From: UMGS1958 sp045542415
GTDB lineage: Bacteria; Bacillota; Clostridia; UBA1381
DNA: 64,000 nt
Assembly: GCA_045542415.1 (NCBI GenBank)
Contig: JAZQKZ010000003.1
Location: forward strand, 14,267 to 78,266
Reading direction: 5' to 3'
The notes below the pieces were generated by a model, which was not told the DNA's origin, made no database searches, and saw only the letters and a program-made list of their open reading frames with translations. A program made the translations under genes and the position numbers. Each line of letters starts with the position of its first letter. Within the stretch, counting starts at the first letter, position 1. Shown here in pieces: positions 46,359-57,400 of this stretch.

Positions 46359-46387
46359 ATACCCGATAGGCTATGCTTATCGGGTAT
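46359..46387 (+). terminator. Terminator of the amidase gene
   Basis: ATACCCGATA (46359-46368) pairs with TATCGGGTAT (46378-46387), extended by further A-T pairs. Confidence 0.85.
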
Positions 46388-46412
46388 ATTTATAATAAGA
46401 AGAAAATTTTTC

Positions 46413-46441
46413 TTGAATATTCCAAAAAACTGTGTTATAAT
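46413..46441 (+). promoter_or_regulatory. Promoter of the trmH-family gene
   Basis: TTGAAT (46413-46418), a 17-base spacer, TATAAT (46436-46441) with TGT before it. Confidence 0.85.
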
Positions 46442-46477
46442 CGGAATGATTAAATATATTAGTATGGGGAAACGCAT

Positions 46478-47242
46478 ATGATACAGATAACATCATCATC
46501 AAACGCGGCGTATAAGCATATAAAATCGTTACAGGATAAGAAATACCGTAAGAAGCATAGCGAATATACGGTAGAGGGAATTAAGTCCGTGCGTGATGCG
46601 ATTGCTTCGGGAAGAAAAGTAAAGAAAGTTATAATATCGGACAGCTTCGAACAGGAATTTGACTATCCGGAAAATACAGAAGTTATACAGATGAGCGAAA
46701 GCCTGTTCAATAAGCTATGTGATACACAGACACCGCAGGGGATAATGGCAGTGATTGCAATGGAGGATTTTGCCGGCTTTATTCCCGATAAGGACAAGGC
46801 ATATATATACTGTGACGGGGTGAATGATCCGGGAAATCTGGGAACAATAATCCGAACGGCAGATGCAGCAGGCTTTGGCGGTGTGCTGTTATCAAAAGGT
46901 GCGGTTGATCTCTACAGTCCCAAAACAGTGCGTGCAAGCATGGGTTCGTTTTTTAATATACAGGTTGTAACAGGACTTGATATTGATGATTTAAAAGCAT
47001 ATAAGGCTGATGGCTTTGAGCTTTACGGCGGTGCATTGGGAGAGAATACAATTGATTATCGCAGTGCAGATATGAAAAAACCAACTATTATAATAGTAGG
47101 AAATGAAGCAAACGGAATAACGTCTGAAGTACAGGAGTTGTGCCAATGTGTAAAAATTCCGATACTTGGCAAGGCAGAATCGCTTAATGTTTCAATAGCG
47201 GCGGCAATACTGATGTATGAATTAGTTGCTCAGAGGTCTTGA
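46478..47242 (+). CDS. TrmH/SpoU family RNA 2'-O-methyltransferase
   Basis: 254 residues. An N-terminal substrate-binding domain (to about 95) precedes the SPOUT knot with DGVNDPGNLGTIIRTADAAG, IIVGNEANGI and PILGKAESLNVSIAAAI, the three SAM-binding motifs. It methylates a ribose in rRNA or tRNA; the target cannot be set from sequence. The stop overlaps a promoter for dprA. Confidence 0.93.
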   Translation: MIQITSSSNAAYKHIKSLQDKKYRKKHSEYTVEGIKSVRDAIASGRKVKKVIISDSFEQEFDYPENTEVIQMSESLFNKLCDTQTPQGIMAVIAMEDFAGFIPDKDKAYIYCDGVNDPGNLGTIIRTADAAGFGGVLLSKGAVDLYSPKTVRASMGSFFNIQVVTGLDIDDLKAYKADGFELYGGALGENTIDYRSADMKKPTIIIVGNEANGITSEVQELCQCVKIPILGKAESLNVSIAAAILMYELVAQRS

Positions 47243-47267
47243 CAATTTAAAAAAATTGTAGTATTGT
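47239..47267 (+). promoter_or_regulatory. Promoter of the dprA-topA-trmFO operon
   Basis: TTGACA (47239-47244) overlaps the stop codon of the preceding gene; a 17-base spacer leads to TATTGT (47262-47267). Confidence 0.65.
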
Positions 47268-47300
47268 ATAGAGTAATGATGTTAAAAAGGGGTGTAATAA

Positions 47301-48542
47301 ATGGATGACAGATTGCTTTGGGTGTGGCTTACAGTGAAGTTTAAAGTGGCATCCGGAAAGGTTACCGATCTGCTTTTGCACTATGGAAGTGCGAAAGCGG
47401 TTTATGAGGCACAGGATTATAAAAATCTGAATTTCCTTACCCCTAAAGAAATAAAGCAGCTTGAAGATAAAAGCCTTGATAAGGCATACGAGGTATGTGA
47501 AAAGGTAAAGGCAGCAGGAGCGAGAATTTTAGTCTATGATGATGTTAAGTATCCGGATGTCCTGCGTCATATAGATAATCCGCCGTATGTGCTGTATGTA
47601 AAGGGTAAAATTCCGGTATGGGATAAATATCTCTTTATAGGTGTAATAGGTACAAGAAAACCTACGCAGTACGGTTTTCAGGTGACAAGAAAGCTTGCAG
47701 GAGAGCTTGCACAGGCGGGTGTGGTAGTAGTAACGGGACTTGCAAGAGGTCTCGATACAGCTGCAACGGAGGAGTCAATAAGGCGTAATGTATTTACGGT
47801 CGGAGTAATCGGCAGTGGTATTGATGTTGTGTATCCTCCGGAAAATGCACATATATTCAAGCATATATCGGAGAATGGGCTTTTGATAACGGAATGTCCG
47901 CCGGGTGATGCTCCGGAAGGATGGCATTTTCCGCTGAGAAACAGAATAATAGCAGGCATTTCAAGGGGAGTGCTTGTGACACAGGCATCGGGACACAGCG
48001 GTACAAGTATAACGGCAAGGCAGGCTATGGAAAATGGCAGGGATGTATATGCCGTGCCGGGAAATATTTTTGAGGTAAATCAGCTCGGAACCAACAGGCT
48101 GATACAAAGCGGTGCAAAATGCGTATGGACTGCAAAGGACATAATAGCGGAATATCCGTATGAGCGTGCGATTTTGAAGGCTCCGGCGTTAAAGGTGTTT
48201 ACGGATACTGAGCCTGAAATCGAGGTTGATGAGGCTGAGGTTATTGAAGAGATAAAGCCTGAGAAGAAAAAAACAAAAAAGAAGAAGAGTTCTATTAAGA
48301 AGCTATTCAAAAAAGAAAAAGATAAAAAAGAGGAAGAGGAAAAAAAGTCTTTTGTGATTCCTGACGGACTCAGTGACAATGAAAAGAAAATCGTTGAAGT
48401 ACTTATCAACGGAGAGAGTCATAAGGATGATATTACAAGAAAAAGCGGAATTGACGCCGGGACGGTTGGCACAACTCTGATAATGCTTGAAATGCAGGGG
48501 ATAGTGGCAACACTTCCGGGTAATAAATATAAATTGAAGTAA
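47301..48542 (+). CDS. dprA: DNA-processing protein DprA
   Basis: 413 residues. The Rossmann domain has GVIGTRKPTQYG, TGLARGLDTAA, GSGIDVVYPPEN and the HFPLRNRIIAGIS block. A very lysine-rich linker (about 320-350) leads to a C-terminal winged helix (about 352-413). DprA loads RecA on incoming single-stranded DNA during transformation. The linker is longer and more basic than usual. topA follows in the usual order. Confidence 0.94.
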   Translation: MDDRLLWVWLTVKFKVASGKVTDLLLHYGSAKAVYEAQDYKNLNFLTPKEIKQLEDKSLDKAYEVCEKVKAAGARILVYDDVKYPDVLRHIDNPPYVLYVKGKIPVWDKYLFIGVIGTRKPTQYGFQVTRKLAGELAQAGVVVVTGLARGLDTAATEESIRRNVFTVGVIGSGIDVVYPPENAHIFKHISENGLLITECPPGDAPEGWHFPLRNRIIAGISRGVLVTQASGHSGTSITARQAMENGRDVYAVPGNIFEVNQLGTNRLIQSGAKCVWTAKDIIAEYPYERAILKAPALKVFTDTEPEIEVDEAEVIEEIKPEKKKTKKKKSSIKKLFKKEKDKKEEEEKKSFVIPDGLSDNEKKIVEVLINGESHKDDITRKSGIDAGTVGTTLIMLEMQGIVATLPGNKYKLK

Positions 48543-48578
48543 ATCCGGGGATGTTTTTCCCGGCAGGAGGAAAATTAA

Positions 48579-50684
48579 ATGGCAGTAAAAAAGCTGTTGA
48601 TAGTAGAGTCACCTGCAAAAGCAGGAACTATAAAAAAATATCTCGGAAAAGATTATACGGTAATGGCATCGATGGGACATATAATCGATTTACCTAAAAG
48701 TCAGCTCGGAGTTGATACTGATAATCATTTCACTCCCAAGTATATAACCATACGCGGCAAGGGTGAATTGTTGTCAAGCCTCAAGAAAGAGGCAGCAAAA
48801 GCGGATATTGTATATCTCGCAACTGACCCGGACCGTGAGGGTGAAGCAATAAGCTGGCATCTGGCGAATGCACTTGGAATAGATGTAAATTCAAAGTGCC
48901 GTGTTACGTTCAATGAGATTACAAAGACAGCAGTAAAGGCGGCAATAAAGAATCCGAGAAGCATAGATATGAGTCTTGTGGATGCGCAGCAGGCAAGACG
49001 TGTTCTTGACAGAATAGTGGGATACAAGATAAGTCCTATTCTGTGGGATAAGGTAAAGAAAGGTCTCAGTGCAGGCAGAGTTCAGTCGGTAGCAACCCGA
49101 CTTATATGTGACCGGGAGGAAGAGATTATAAACTTTGTTCCGCAGGAGTTCTGGACGATCGAAGCACTTATGAACGATCCGAAATCAAAAAAGGATTTTA
49201 CGGCTAAGTATTACGGCGAAAATGGTAAGGAAAAAAAGCTTGAAGCCGGTGAAGCTGCTCAGAAAATTCTTGATGATATAAAAGGGTTGGAGCCTGTGGT
49301 GGAAAAGGTTAAAAGAGGTGAGCTCAGACGCAAGCCGCAGCCGCCATTTACAACATCGACTCTGCAGCAGGATGCATCAAGAAAGTATAACTATCAGGCG
49401 GCAAAGACAATGCAGATTGCACAGGGCTTGTATGAGGGTGTGAATCTTGGCGGAAAAATCGGCAGCATCGGTCTGATAACTTATATGAGAACCGATTCAT
49501 TGAGAATTGCTGATGACGCACAGAAAGAAGCTGTTGACTATCTTACAAATACCTATGGTAGTGAATATGTAACAGCAAGACAGTATAATACAAAGAAAAA
49601 TGCACAGGATGCACACGAGGCAATCAGACCGACTTCAATTAATATAAAGCCGGACGATATAAAAGCAAAGCTTACTCCTGAGCAGTATAAGATTTATAAG
49701 CTTATATGGGAAAGATTTGCGGCAAGTCAGATGTCGGATGCTGTATATGATACAATGAATGTAAGTCTTGATGTAAAGGGGCATACATTCCGTGCAAGTG
49801 GTTCAAGTATAAAATTCAAGGGCTATATGGCAGTATATGTAGAAGCTACAGACAAGAAAGAAGAGAAAATCAAAATGCTGCCGCCGCTTGAGGAGAATCA
49901 GACTGTAAAAATCAAGGATATTGATTCAAAACAGCATTTCACACAGCCGCCGCCCAGATTTACTGATGCGACACTTATCCGTGAGCTTGAGGAAAACGGC
50001 ATAGGCAGACCGTCAACATACGCTCCGACAATTTCAACGATTGTTGCGAGAGGTTATGTTATAAGAAGCAAAAAGCAGCTTGTTCCTACAGAGCTTGGTG
50101 AAGTTACAACAGAAATTATGAAGAATAATTTCAAGGATATCGTAGATGTTGAATTTACAGCGGCAATGGAACAGGATCTGGATAATGTAGAGATCGGAAA
50201 TATAAACTGGGTAGATATTTTAGAAGCATTTTATCCGTCATTCAAAGAGAACCTTGACAAAGCAATAGAAAATGTCGCAAAGATAAAGATTAAGGATGAG
50301 GAATCAGATGTAGTCTGTGAAAAGTGCGGCAGAAAAATGGTTTATAAGCTCAGTAAGTTCGGAAAGTTCCTTGCATGTCCCGGTTATCCGGAGTGTAGGA
50401 ACGCAAAGTCAATCCGTGAGGGAACAGGAGCAATGTGTCCGAAATGCGGCGGCGAGATTTTAGTTAAAAAATCGCGTAAGGGAAAGGTTTATTATGGCTG
50501 TGAACACAGCACAAAATGCGATTTCATGGCATGGGATGAGCCTGTAAAGGACGAGAAATGTCCGCAGTGCGGCGGGCTTCTTATGAAGAAGAACGGAAGA
50601 GCAAAGAAGATTTATTGCTATAGTGAAAATTGTAAGTATGAACGTAAATTGACAGCTAAGGAGAGTAAGGCAGATGAAAGTTAA
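48579..50684 (+). CDS. topA: DNA topoisomerase I
   Basis: 701 residues. Toprim motifs VESPAKAGTIKKYLG and DPDREGEAISWHL; active-site tyrosine Y302 in LITYMRTDS; three C-terminal zinc-ribbon modules (CEKCG...CPGYPEC, CPKCG...CEHSTKC, CPQCG...CYSENC). It relaxes negative supercoils. AGGAGG precedes ATG 48579. It overlaps trmFO by 11 bases. Confidence 0.97.
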   Translation: MAVKKLLIVESPAKAGTIKKYLGKDYTVMASMGHIIDLPKSQLGVDTDNHFTPKYITIRGKGELLSSLKKEAAKADIVYLATDPDREGEAISWHLANALGIDVNSKCRVTFNEITKTAVKAAIKNPRSIDMSLVDAQQARRVLDRIVGYKISPILWDKVKKGLSAGRVQSVATRLICDREEEIINFVPQEFWTIEALMNDPKSKKDFTAKYYGENGKEKKLEAGEAAQKILDDIKGLEPVVEKVKRGELRRKPQPPFTTSTLQQDASRKYNYQAAKTMQIAQGLYEGVNLGGKIGSIGLITYMRTDSLRIADDAQKEAVDYLTNTYGSEYVTARQYNTKKNAQDAHEAIRPTSINIKPDDIKAKLTPEQYKIYKLIWERFAASQMSDAVYDTMNVSLDVKGHTFRASGSSIKFKGYMAVYVEATDKKEEKIKMLPPLEENQTVKIKDIDSKQHFTQPPPRFTDATLIRELEENGIGRPSTYAPTISTIVARGYVIRSKKQLVPTELGEVTTEIMKNNFKDIVDVEFTAAMEQDLDNVEIGNINWVDILEAFYPSFKENLDKAIENVAKIKIKDEESDVVCEKCGRKMVYKLSKFGKFLACPGYPECRNAKSIREGTGAMCPKCGGEILVKKSRKGKVYYGCEHSTKCDFMAWDEPVKDEKCPQCGGLLMKKNGRAKKIYCYSENCKYERKLTAKESKADES

Positions 50685-52002
50685 AGTAATCGGAGCCGGA
50701 CTTGCCGGCTGTGAGGCTGTATGGCAGCTTGTGCGTGAGGGAATAGAGGTAGAGCTGTATGAGATGAAGCCGAAAAAATATTCTCCGGCACATTCAATGG
50801 AGGGCTTTGCAGAGCTTGTGTGTTCTAATTCACTCAAGGCTGACAGAATAGAAAATGCCTGCGGTCTTTTAAAAGAGGAAATGCGTTTCTTTGATTCTGT
50901 AATGATGCAGGCAGCTGATAAAGCAAAGGTTCCTGCCGGAGGTGCATTGGCGGTTGACCGTGAGGTGTTCTCGGAATATATCACTCAAAAGCTCAGGAAT
51001 CATCCGTTAGTAACTGTAGTAAATGAAGAAGTAGTGCAGATAAATCCGGATGAATATACAATAATTGCAACAGGACCGCTTACTTCTGATGCACTTGCAG
51101 AGGCAATCAGTGAGCTTACAGGCAAGGAATCAATGTATTTCTATGATGCTGCTGCTCCGATTGTGACAGAGGAAAGTATTGATAAAAGCAAGGTATTTAA
51201 AGCGGCAAGATATGATAAGGGTACAGCAGATTATATCAACTGTCCTATGACAAAGGACGAATATACAGCATTCTATAACGCTCTTACAGAGGCTGAAACG
51301 GCACCCTTGAAATCCTTTGAAAATCAAAAGGTATTTGAGGGATGCATGCCGGTAGAGGTTATGGCAAAGCGTGGTTTTGAGACGCTTGTGTTCGGACCGT
51401 TGAAGCCGGTCGGACTTGTAAATCCCGCAACAGGTAAGGATGATGCATATGCAGTAGTGCAGCTGCGTCAGGATAATATGGAGGGTACTCTGTATAATCT
51501 GGTAGGATTCCAGACCAATCTTAAATGGGGAGAGCAGAAAAAAGTGTTCTCAATGATTCCGGGACTTGAAAATGCAGAGTTTGTGCGTTATGGTGTCATG
51601 CACAGAAACACATATCTTAATTCTCCCAGCTTACTTAATAAGTATTATCAGATGATAGCTCATCCGAAAATATTCTTTGCAGGACAGATTACGGGTGTTG
51701 AGGGATATGTAGAAAGTGCATCAAGCGGAATTTTAGCAGGCTATAATATGGCAAGAATGCTAAAGGGTGAACCTATGTATGAGCCGGATGTGCGCACATC
51801 GATAGGTGCTTTGGTTCTGTATATTTCAAACAGTGCAGCTGATAAGCTTCAGCCGATGAATGCAAATTTCGGCATAATAGAAGGACTGAATGAGCGCATC
51901 CGCAAGAAAGCAGACCGCTATAACAAAATTGCTTTAAGAGCATTAGACATAGTAAAAAAACAATTAAAAGTGGAGGAAGAAAATAATGGAGAAGAAGAAT
52001 AA
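50674..52002 (+). CDS. trmFO: tRNA (m5U54) methyltransferase TrmFO
   Basis: 442 residues. The FAD-binding motif VIGAGLAGCEA opens the protein, with EGFAELVCSNSLKAD, YINCPMTKDEY and GQITGVEGYVESA following, all typical of folate-dependent TrmFO. It makes ribothymidine at tRNA position 54. It overlaps both topA and the next gene (17 bases). Confidence 0.96.
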   Translation: MKVKVIGAGLAGCEAVWQLVREGIEVELYEMKPKKYSPAHSMEGFAELVCSNSLKADRIENACGLLKEEMRFFDSVMMQAADKAKVPAGGALAVDREVFSEYITQKLRNHPLVTVVNEEVVQINPDEYTIIATGPLTSDALAEAISELTGKESMYFYDAAAPIVTEESIDKSKVFKAARYDKGTADYINCPMTKDEYTAFYNALTEAETAPLKSFENQKVFEGCMPVEVMAKRGFETLVFGPLKPVGLVNPATGKDDAYAVVQLRQDNMEGTLYNLVGFQTNLKWGEQKKVFSMIPGLENAEFVRYGVMHRNTYLNSPSLLNKYYQMIAHPKIFFAGQITGVEGYVESASSGILAGYNMARMLKGEPMYEPDVRTSIGALVLYISNSAADKLQPMNANFGIIEGLNERIRKKADRYNKIALRALDIVKKQLKVEEENNGEEE

Positions 52003-52426
52003 GATTATATTAGCTGCAATCATAGCAGTGGCAGTGGTTGCGATTATTATTGCCGCAATGGTAAGCTCAAAGCCGGCAGATGACGGTTCGGCAGTAGTTA
52101 ATAATAGTACAGCAACAACACAGAATGCAACAGAGGCACCGAAGGTGACTCCGACATTTGTATATTTCGTATCAAAGAATGATGCGGCATATGCGTCATT
52201 TACAGAGACAGTGGAAAAGCTCAAGACAGAGTATGAGGGTCAGATTAACTTTGACCTGAGAGATATAGATGCAGATCCGACAATTGCAGAAAACTTTGCG
52301 TTTGTAGTTGGTAATACACCGGCACTTATTATGCTTAATACATCAAATGATATTTCAGCGATAGAGCTTGCAAATCCGGATGAGGCGAAGTTAAGAGCGG
52401 CAATTGAAGCGGCGTTAGCAGAGTAA
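51986..52426 (+). CDS. Membrane-anchored small protein, thioredoxin-like domain without CxxC
   Basis: 146 residues. Residues 1-28 form a signal anchor; a Ser/Thr/Ala-rich linker to about 52 precedes an extracytoplasmic domain of about 90 residues. The order TFVYFVSKNDAAYASF, a middle helix, FDLRDIDADPTIAENFAFVVGNTPALIML fits a thioredoxin fold, with TPAL at the place of the cis-proline loop. No cysteine remains in the whole chain, so it cannot do redox chemistry. AAGTGGAGGAA precedes the start inside the trmFO end. Probably a structural or binding role. Confidence 0.55.
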   Translation: MEKKNKIILAAIIAVAVVAIIIAAMVSSKPADDGSAVVNNSTATTQNATEAPKVTPTFVYFVSKNDAAYASFTETVEKLKTEYEGQINFDLRDIDADPTIAENFAFVVGNTPALIMLNTSNDISAIELANPDEAKLRAAIEAALAE

Positions 52427-52436
52427 GGAGTTCATC

Positions 52437-54362
52437 ATGGGTGGTATAATTTTATATATCTACTTTTTAGTAATAGGCTTTTTGTACGCAAATGAGCTGT
52501 TTCGCTCAAAGAATATATATTTCCGTACATGGATGGGCGGAGTATTCGGAAATGTAATATTAATGGCAGGAATTATAATTCCGTCACTGATCTTTGATTT
52601 TACGATTTTGAGTCATACTGTTCTGGCAGTTCTGGCGGCTACTCCGTATGTGTGGATTGCGATGAACAAAAAGGACAAGATGAGTATAAAAGACAGACTC
52701 ATAACTGACAATGCTTCAACGCAAGTGATGATGGACACTAAGGTATTTGTATGTCTTATTTTACCGCTTACGCTTGTTATGGGAGTGCTTTTTACAAATC
52801 ATATTTTAGCACCCTACGGAGACGGAGCATATGCAAGCGGTCAGTGTACTTACGGAGATCTGCAGATGCATTTAAGTTTTATAACAAGTATCGCAGAGCA
52901 GAAGTCTTTCCCGCCTGAATACAGTCTCCTTGCAGGAACAAAGCTCAACTATCCGTTCTTTGTGGATATGTTATCATCAAGTTTGTATCTGTTCGGTACA
53001 CCGTTAAGATGGGCAGTGTTGATTCCGAGCTATGTAATATCAATGCTTCTTGCAATGGGCTTCTATATCGTTGCATATACTCTTACAAAAAGAAAGTCGG
53101 CAGCAGTCTTGGCAACAGTGTTCTTTTTCCTGAACGGCGGACTTGGCTTTGCGTATTTCTTTGAGGGTTCAAAGGCAGATATAAAGGCATTTACAGAAAT
53201 ATTTACAGGCTATTATCATACACCGACAAATTATAATGAGCATAATATCCGTTGGGCAAATACAATCTGTGATATGATAATTCCGCAGAGAACAACAATG
53301 GCAGGCTGGTGTACGGTGCTTCCGGCACTGTGGATGCTGATTGAGGCAATAAAGACAAATTCGAGAAAAATATTCGTGGTACTTGGTGCATTTGCAGGGT
53401 GCATGCCGATGATACATACGCACAGCTTCCTGGCATTGGGATTAATAAGTGCTGTTATGTTCTTTATGTACCTTGGCGGCAAAACGAATGAAGAAAGAAA
53501 GAATTATCTGATTAACTGGGTTATATACGGAGCCATTGCAATTGGCATGGCGATGCCGCAACTGTTTTACTGGACATTTACCCAGACAACAGGTAATGAA
53601 TCATTTTTAAGATATCAGTTTAATTGGGTGAACCACAACGACCCGTATTTCTGGTTCTATTTAAAGAATTGGGGAATAACAGCACTGTTTGCAGTACCTG
53701 CAATCATGTGGGCGGATAAGGATAATAAAAAGCTTTTGGCAGGCTGTGCATTTATATTTGTACTTGCCGAGTTTATATTGTTCCAGCCTAACGAATACGA
53801 TAATAATAAGCTTTTCTTTATTGTATATATGATACTCATAATGATGGTAAGCGGCTGGCTTGTGAGCATGTGGGACAAGTTAAAGGGAGTAAAGGGAAGA
53901 GGATACCTGGCAGTTGTAATAATAATTGCCGGAACCTTGTCCGGAACGCTTACAATCGGCAGAGAATATCACAGCGGAGCAATGTATCAGACTTTCTCAA
54001 AGGATGCAATTGCAATGTCAGAGTATATCAAGGAAAATACTCCGGCAAATGCAGTGTTCTTAACAGGTGCCCACCATACTAATCCTGTATGTACTCTTGC
54101 GGGAAGAACGATTTATCTCGGTTCATCTCTTTATGTATATTATCACGGTATGGGTGATGAGTATTATGCAAGAAAGAGTGCAATGGAAAAGGCATATAAA
54201 GGCTCATATGAAGATATGATAAAGTTCTGTAACGGGAACGGAATTGAATATGTTTATGTGGGTGCAAGCGAAAAGAACGAAATAAAGCCTGATAGTGCAA
54301 TGCTGTCAAAGCTTGAAAAGGTTCACAGTATCGGTACAGAAACATTGTATAAGGTAAATTAA
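52437..54362 (+). CDS. Polytopic membrane protein, GT-C glycosyltransferase-like
   Basis: 641 residues with about a dozen membrane helices. An early outer loop carries GDGAYASGQCTYGDLQMH and a middle loop MIHTHSFLALG. The last 110 residues form a soluble domain (SEYIKENTPANAVFLTGAHH, AGRTIYLGSSLYVYYHG). That layout, helices plus a C-terminal outer domain with nitrogenous/acidic loop residues, is typical of GT-C lipid-linked-sugar transferases. No exact family is recognised. AAGGAG precedes ATG 52437; a terminator follows. Confidence 0.6.
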   Translation: MGGIILYIYFLVIGFLYANELFRSKNIYFRTWMGGVFGNVILMAGIIIPSLIFDFTILSHTVLAVLAATPYVWIAMNKKDKMSIKDRLITDNASTQVMMDTKVFVCLILPLTLVMGVLFTNHILAPYGDGAYASGQCTYGDLQMHLSFITSIAEQKSFPPEYSLLAGTKLNYPFFVDMLSSSLYLFGTPLRWAVLIPSYVISMLLAMGFYIVAYTLTKRKSAAVLATVFFFLNGGLGFAYFFEGSKADIKAFTEIFTGYYHTPTNYNEHNIRWANTICDMIIPQRTTMAGWCTVLPALWMLIEAIKTNSRKIFVVLGAFAGCMPMIHTHSFLALGLISAVMFFMYLGGKTNEERKNYLINWVIYGAIAIGMAMPQLFYWTFTQTTGNESFLRYQFNWVNHNDPYFWFYLKNWGITALFAVPAIMWADKDNKKLLAGCAFIFVLAEFILFQPNEYDNNKLFFIVYMILIMMVSGWLVSMWDKLKGVKGRGYLAVVIIIAGTLSGTLTIGREYHSGAMYQTFSKDAIAMSEYIKENTPANAVFLTGAHHTNPVCTLAGRTIYLGSSLYVYYHGMGDEYYARKSAMEKAYKGSYEDMIKFCNGNGIEYVYVGASEKNEIKPDSAMLSKLEKVHSIGTETLYKVN

Positions 54363-54368
54363 TATGAG

Positions 54369-54397
54369 GGAGGTGTTAAGACTGCACCTCCTTTTTT
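54369..54397 (+). terminator. Terminator of the dprA-to-membrane-protein operon
   Basis: GGAGGTG (54369-54375) pairs with CACCTCC (54385-54391), followed by a T-run. Confidence 0.88.
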
Positions 54398-54433
54398 GTC
54401 GGGAAAACAATGGTTTTATACCTGATTTTCGTA

Positions 54434-54462
54434 TTGATTTTCTTCACGGTGTATGATACAAT
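54434..54462 (+). promoter_or_regulatory. Promoter of the second PL11 lyase
   Basis: TTGATT (54434-54439), a 17-base spacer, TACAAT (54457-54462) with TGA before it. Confidence 0.78.
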
Positions 54463-54498
54463 AAAATAAATATAAATCAGTAAGGGAGAGAAAATCTG

Positions 54499-57400
54499 AT
54501 GAAAAAAAGAATTATTGCATCACTAATTTCGACGGCTATGCTTATGCCGGGAGTGGTGTTTGCAGAAGAAATTGGGTCAAAGGATTGGACAGAAAAGCTT
54601 GATCGAGGTCTTAGGGCAGTGCAGACCGATGAGGGAGTGTATCTTAGCTGGAGACTGCATGAGGATGAAGATAAGGTGCTTGGAACGGCGAATGGGAATG
54701 TATCATTTGATATTTACCGTGACGGAGTACTGATAGCAACAGAGAGTGAAACCACAAACTATATTGATGCTGACGGAAAAATTGACAGTAAGTATATAGT
54801 AGTGCCGGAGGGTGAGGCATTTGAGGTGGCAAAGGTTGCACAGAATGATGAAATAAAGGTTTATGCGGCAGCCTACGGTGATGAGGGAAGACTGGAGAGC
54901 GTTGCGGTATTTGCATCGGAAGAAGATGCGGAGAATGCGGGGTTTGAAGCAGACAAGGTATTCGTATGGAAAGGTATGGAGCCGGTTGAGGTGACGGATA
55001 TGCCGGATAGTACAACGGCAGAAACTGCGGTGACGGCAGAGAGCTATCTTACAATTCCGCTTCAAAAGCCTGCAGATGTAACACTGGCAGACGGTAATAC
55101 ATACAGCTATAGTGCAAACGATGCATCTTGCGGAGATCTTGATGGAGACGGTGAGTATGAAATCATTCTGAAGTGGGACTGTAACGGACAGGATAACTCA
55201 AACAGCGGATATACGGGAAATGTATTATTGGATGCATATAAGCTTGACGGTACGTTCATGTGGAGAATTGATCTGGGTCAGAATATCCGTGCAGGTGCCC
55301 ACTATACACAGTTTATGGTATATGACCTTGACGGAGACGGAAAGGCAGAAATAGGTGCAAAAACAGCTCCGGGATCAAAGGACTCAACAGGTACATATGT
55401 AACAAAGGGCAGTCATCTTGCTCCACTGAAAAGAGTGTCTGACGCAACCAATGAAACAAGCTATGTTGACGAGGGCGGAAGAGTTTTAACAGGAGCTGAA
55501 TACTATACGGTTTTTGACGGAGAAGGAAAAACAATAGATACAATATCATATCCGTTTGCAAGAGGAGATCTCAACGATTGGGGAGATAATTACGGAAACA
55601 GGGGCGACAGATTCTTAGGTGCAATAGCATATCTTGACGGAGTTAATCCGTCGATAATTGCTGTAAGAGGATATTATGCCAAGACAACTGTAGCATCAAT
55701 CCGTCTTAAAGGCGGTATATTATCGGTAGAGCATACCTTTACAACAGACGACGAAGAAAACAGCATATATACAGGACAGGGAAATCATAATATCACAGTA
55801 GCGGACGTTGATGATGACGGAAAGGATGAGGTAATTTCCGGTTCGATCTGCTGGGATGATGATTTATCACTTCTGTGGTGTTCGGGAAGAGGTCACGGCG
55901 ATGCGTTGCATATAGGAGACTATGACCCGACACATGATGGTCTGGAGTATTTTTCTGTACATGAAAGCGGTGGCTATGAAATAAGTAATTCAACCACATC
56001 TTCACAGGGCAAGGAAGGAAACTACGGCATGACTGTATATGATGCAGCAACCGGTGAAGAGTTGTATCACAGATCGGCAAGCAGTGATACAGGAAGAGGC
56101 ATGATGGCAAATATCGGCTCAGGTGGATTTTATCAGATTGCCGGTTCAGCTAATGTTACAGCAACAGGTAACGGAGAGTTTGAGGATAAGAATATAGGTC
56201 TGGGTACAAACTTCCGCATTTTCTGGGACGGGGATTTGTATGATGAACTGCTTAACGGAACGTCAGTGTCAAACTGGAACGGAAGCAAGATAGCAAATAC
56301 GTTTACGGCTGACGGATGTACAAGTGTAAACGGTTCGAAATCCAATCCGTCACTTCAGGCAGACCTTTTAGGTGACTGGAGAGAGGAAATAGTATATCCG
56401 ACAAGTGACAGCAGTGCGTTGAGAGTATATATGACGACCGAATATACAGGGTATAAGATGAAGTCACTCATGTATGATAAGGTTTACCGTGAGGGTGTTG
56501 CTGCAGAGCAGACGGCATATAATCAACCGCCGCATGTAAGCTTCTATCTTGCAGATGATGTGTTCTACGGTAAGCTTGCGGATATTGAAATTGATAATAC
56601 GAATGCAAAGACAACATATTATGTTGGTGAGGAATTTGATAAGTCAGGTCTTGTTGTAACAGGAAAGTATATCGATAATGATGACAGAGTGATTTCGGAT
56701 TACAGTGTGACAGGATATGATTCCTCAAAGTCAGGTATTCAGACAGTAACAATAAGCTATCTCGGCATATCAAAGACATATGATGTGACAGTGATAGGTG
56801 AGTCGGGAATAAGCGTTGTATGTGCAGATAATACATTTGAAATCGGTTCAGAAATTTCAAAGAGTGATTTTGAAATAAGGATACTGTATGAAGACGGCAC
56901 AGAAGCAGAAACAACTGACTATAGAATATCAGAGTATAATAATCTTGCAGCAGGAAGTCAGATAATAACAATTACCTATGCAGGAGAAGAGAAGACATTT
57001 ACAGAAGAGGTTGAAGTTATATTTGAAAGTGACCTTGTAATTGAAGACGGTGTGATTACAGGCTATAACGGAAGTGCGGAAGAGGTTGTGTTACCTCTTA
57101 TGGACGGTGAAACAGTAATTACCGGAGTTTCTGACGGTGTATTTGCTGATACTACTGTAAAGAAAGTATATATCTATAGTGAGGATATCGTATTTGATGG
57201 AGATAATATATTCCCGGATAATGTAACGATTGCTTGTATTGAGGGTTCGACAGCTCATGAATATGCAACAAATGCAGGCCTTACGGTTGAGCTTATCAGT
57301 ATAGGTGATGAGGTTACATTCGAAGAGGAGTTTTATTCGCAGTATATCGGAAAGGATATGCTTATGCAAAGTAATAGTGCTGATGGAACGCTTGCAGATG

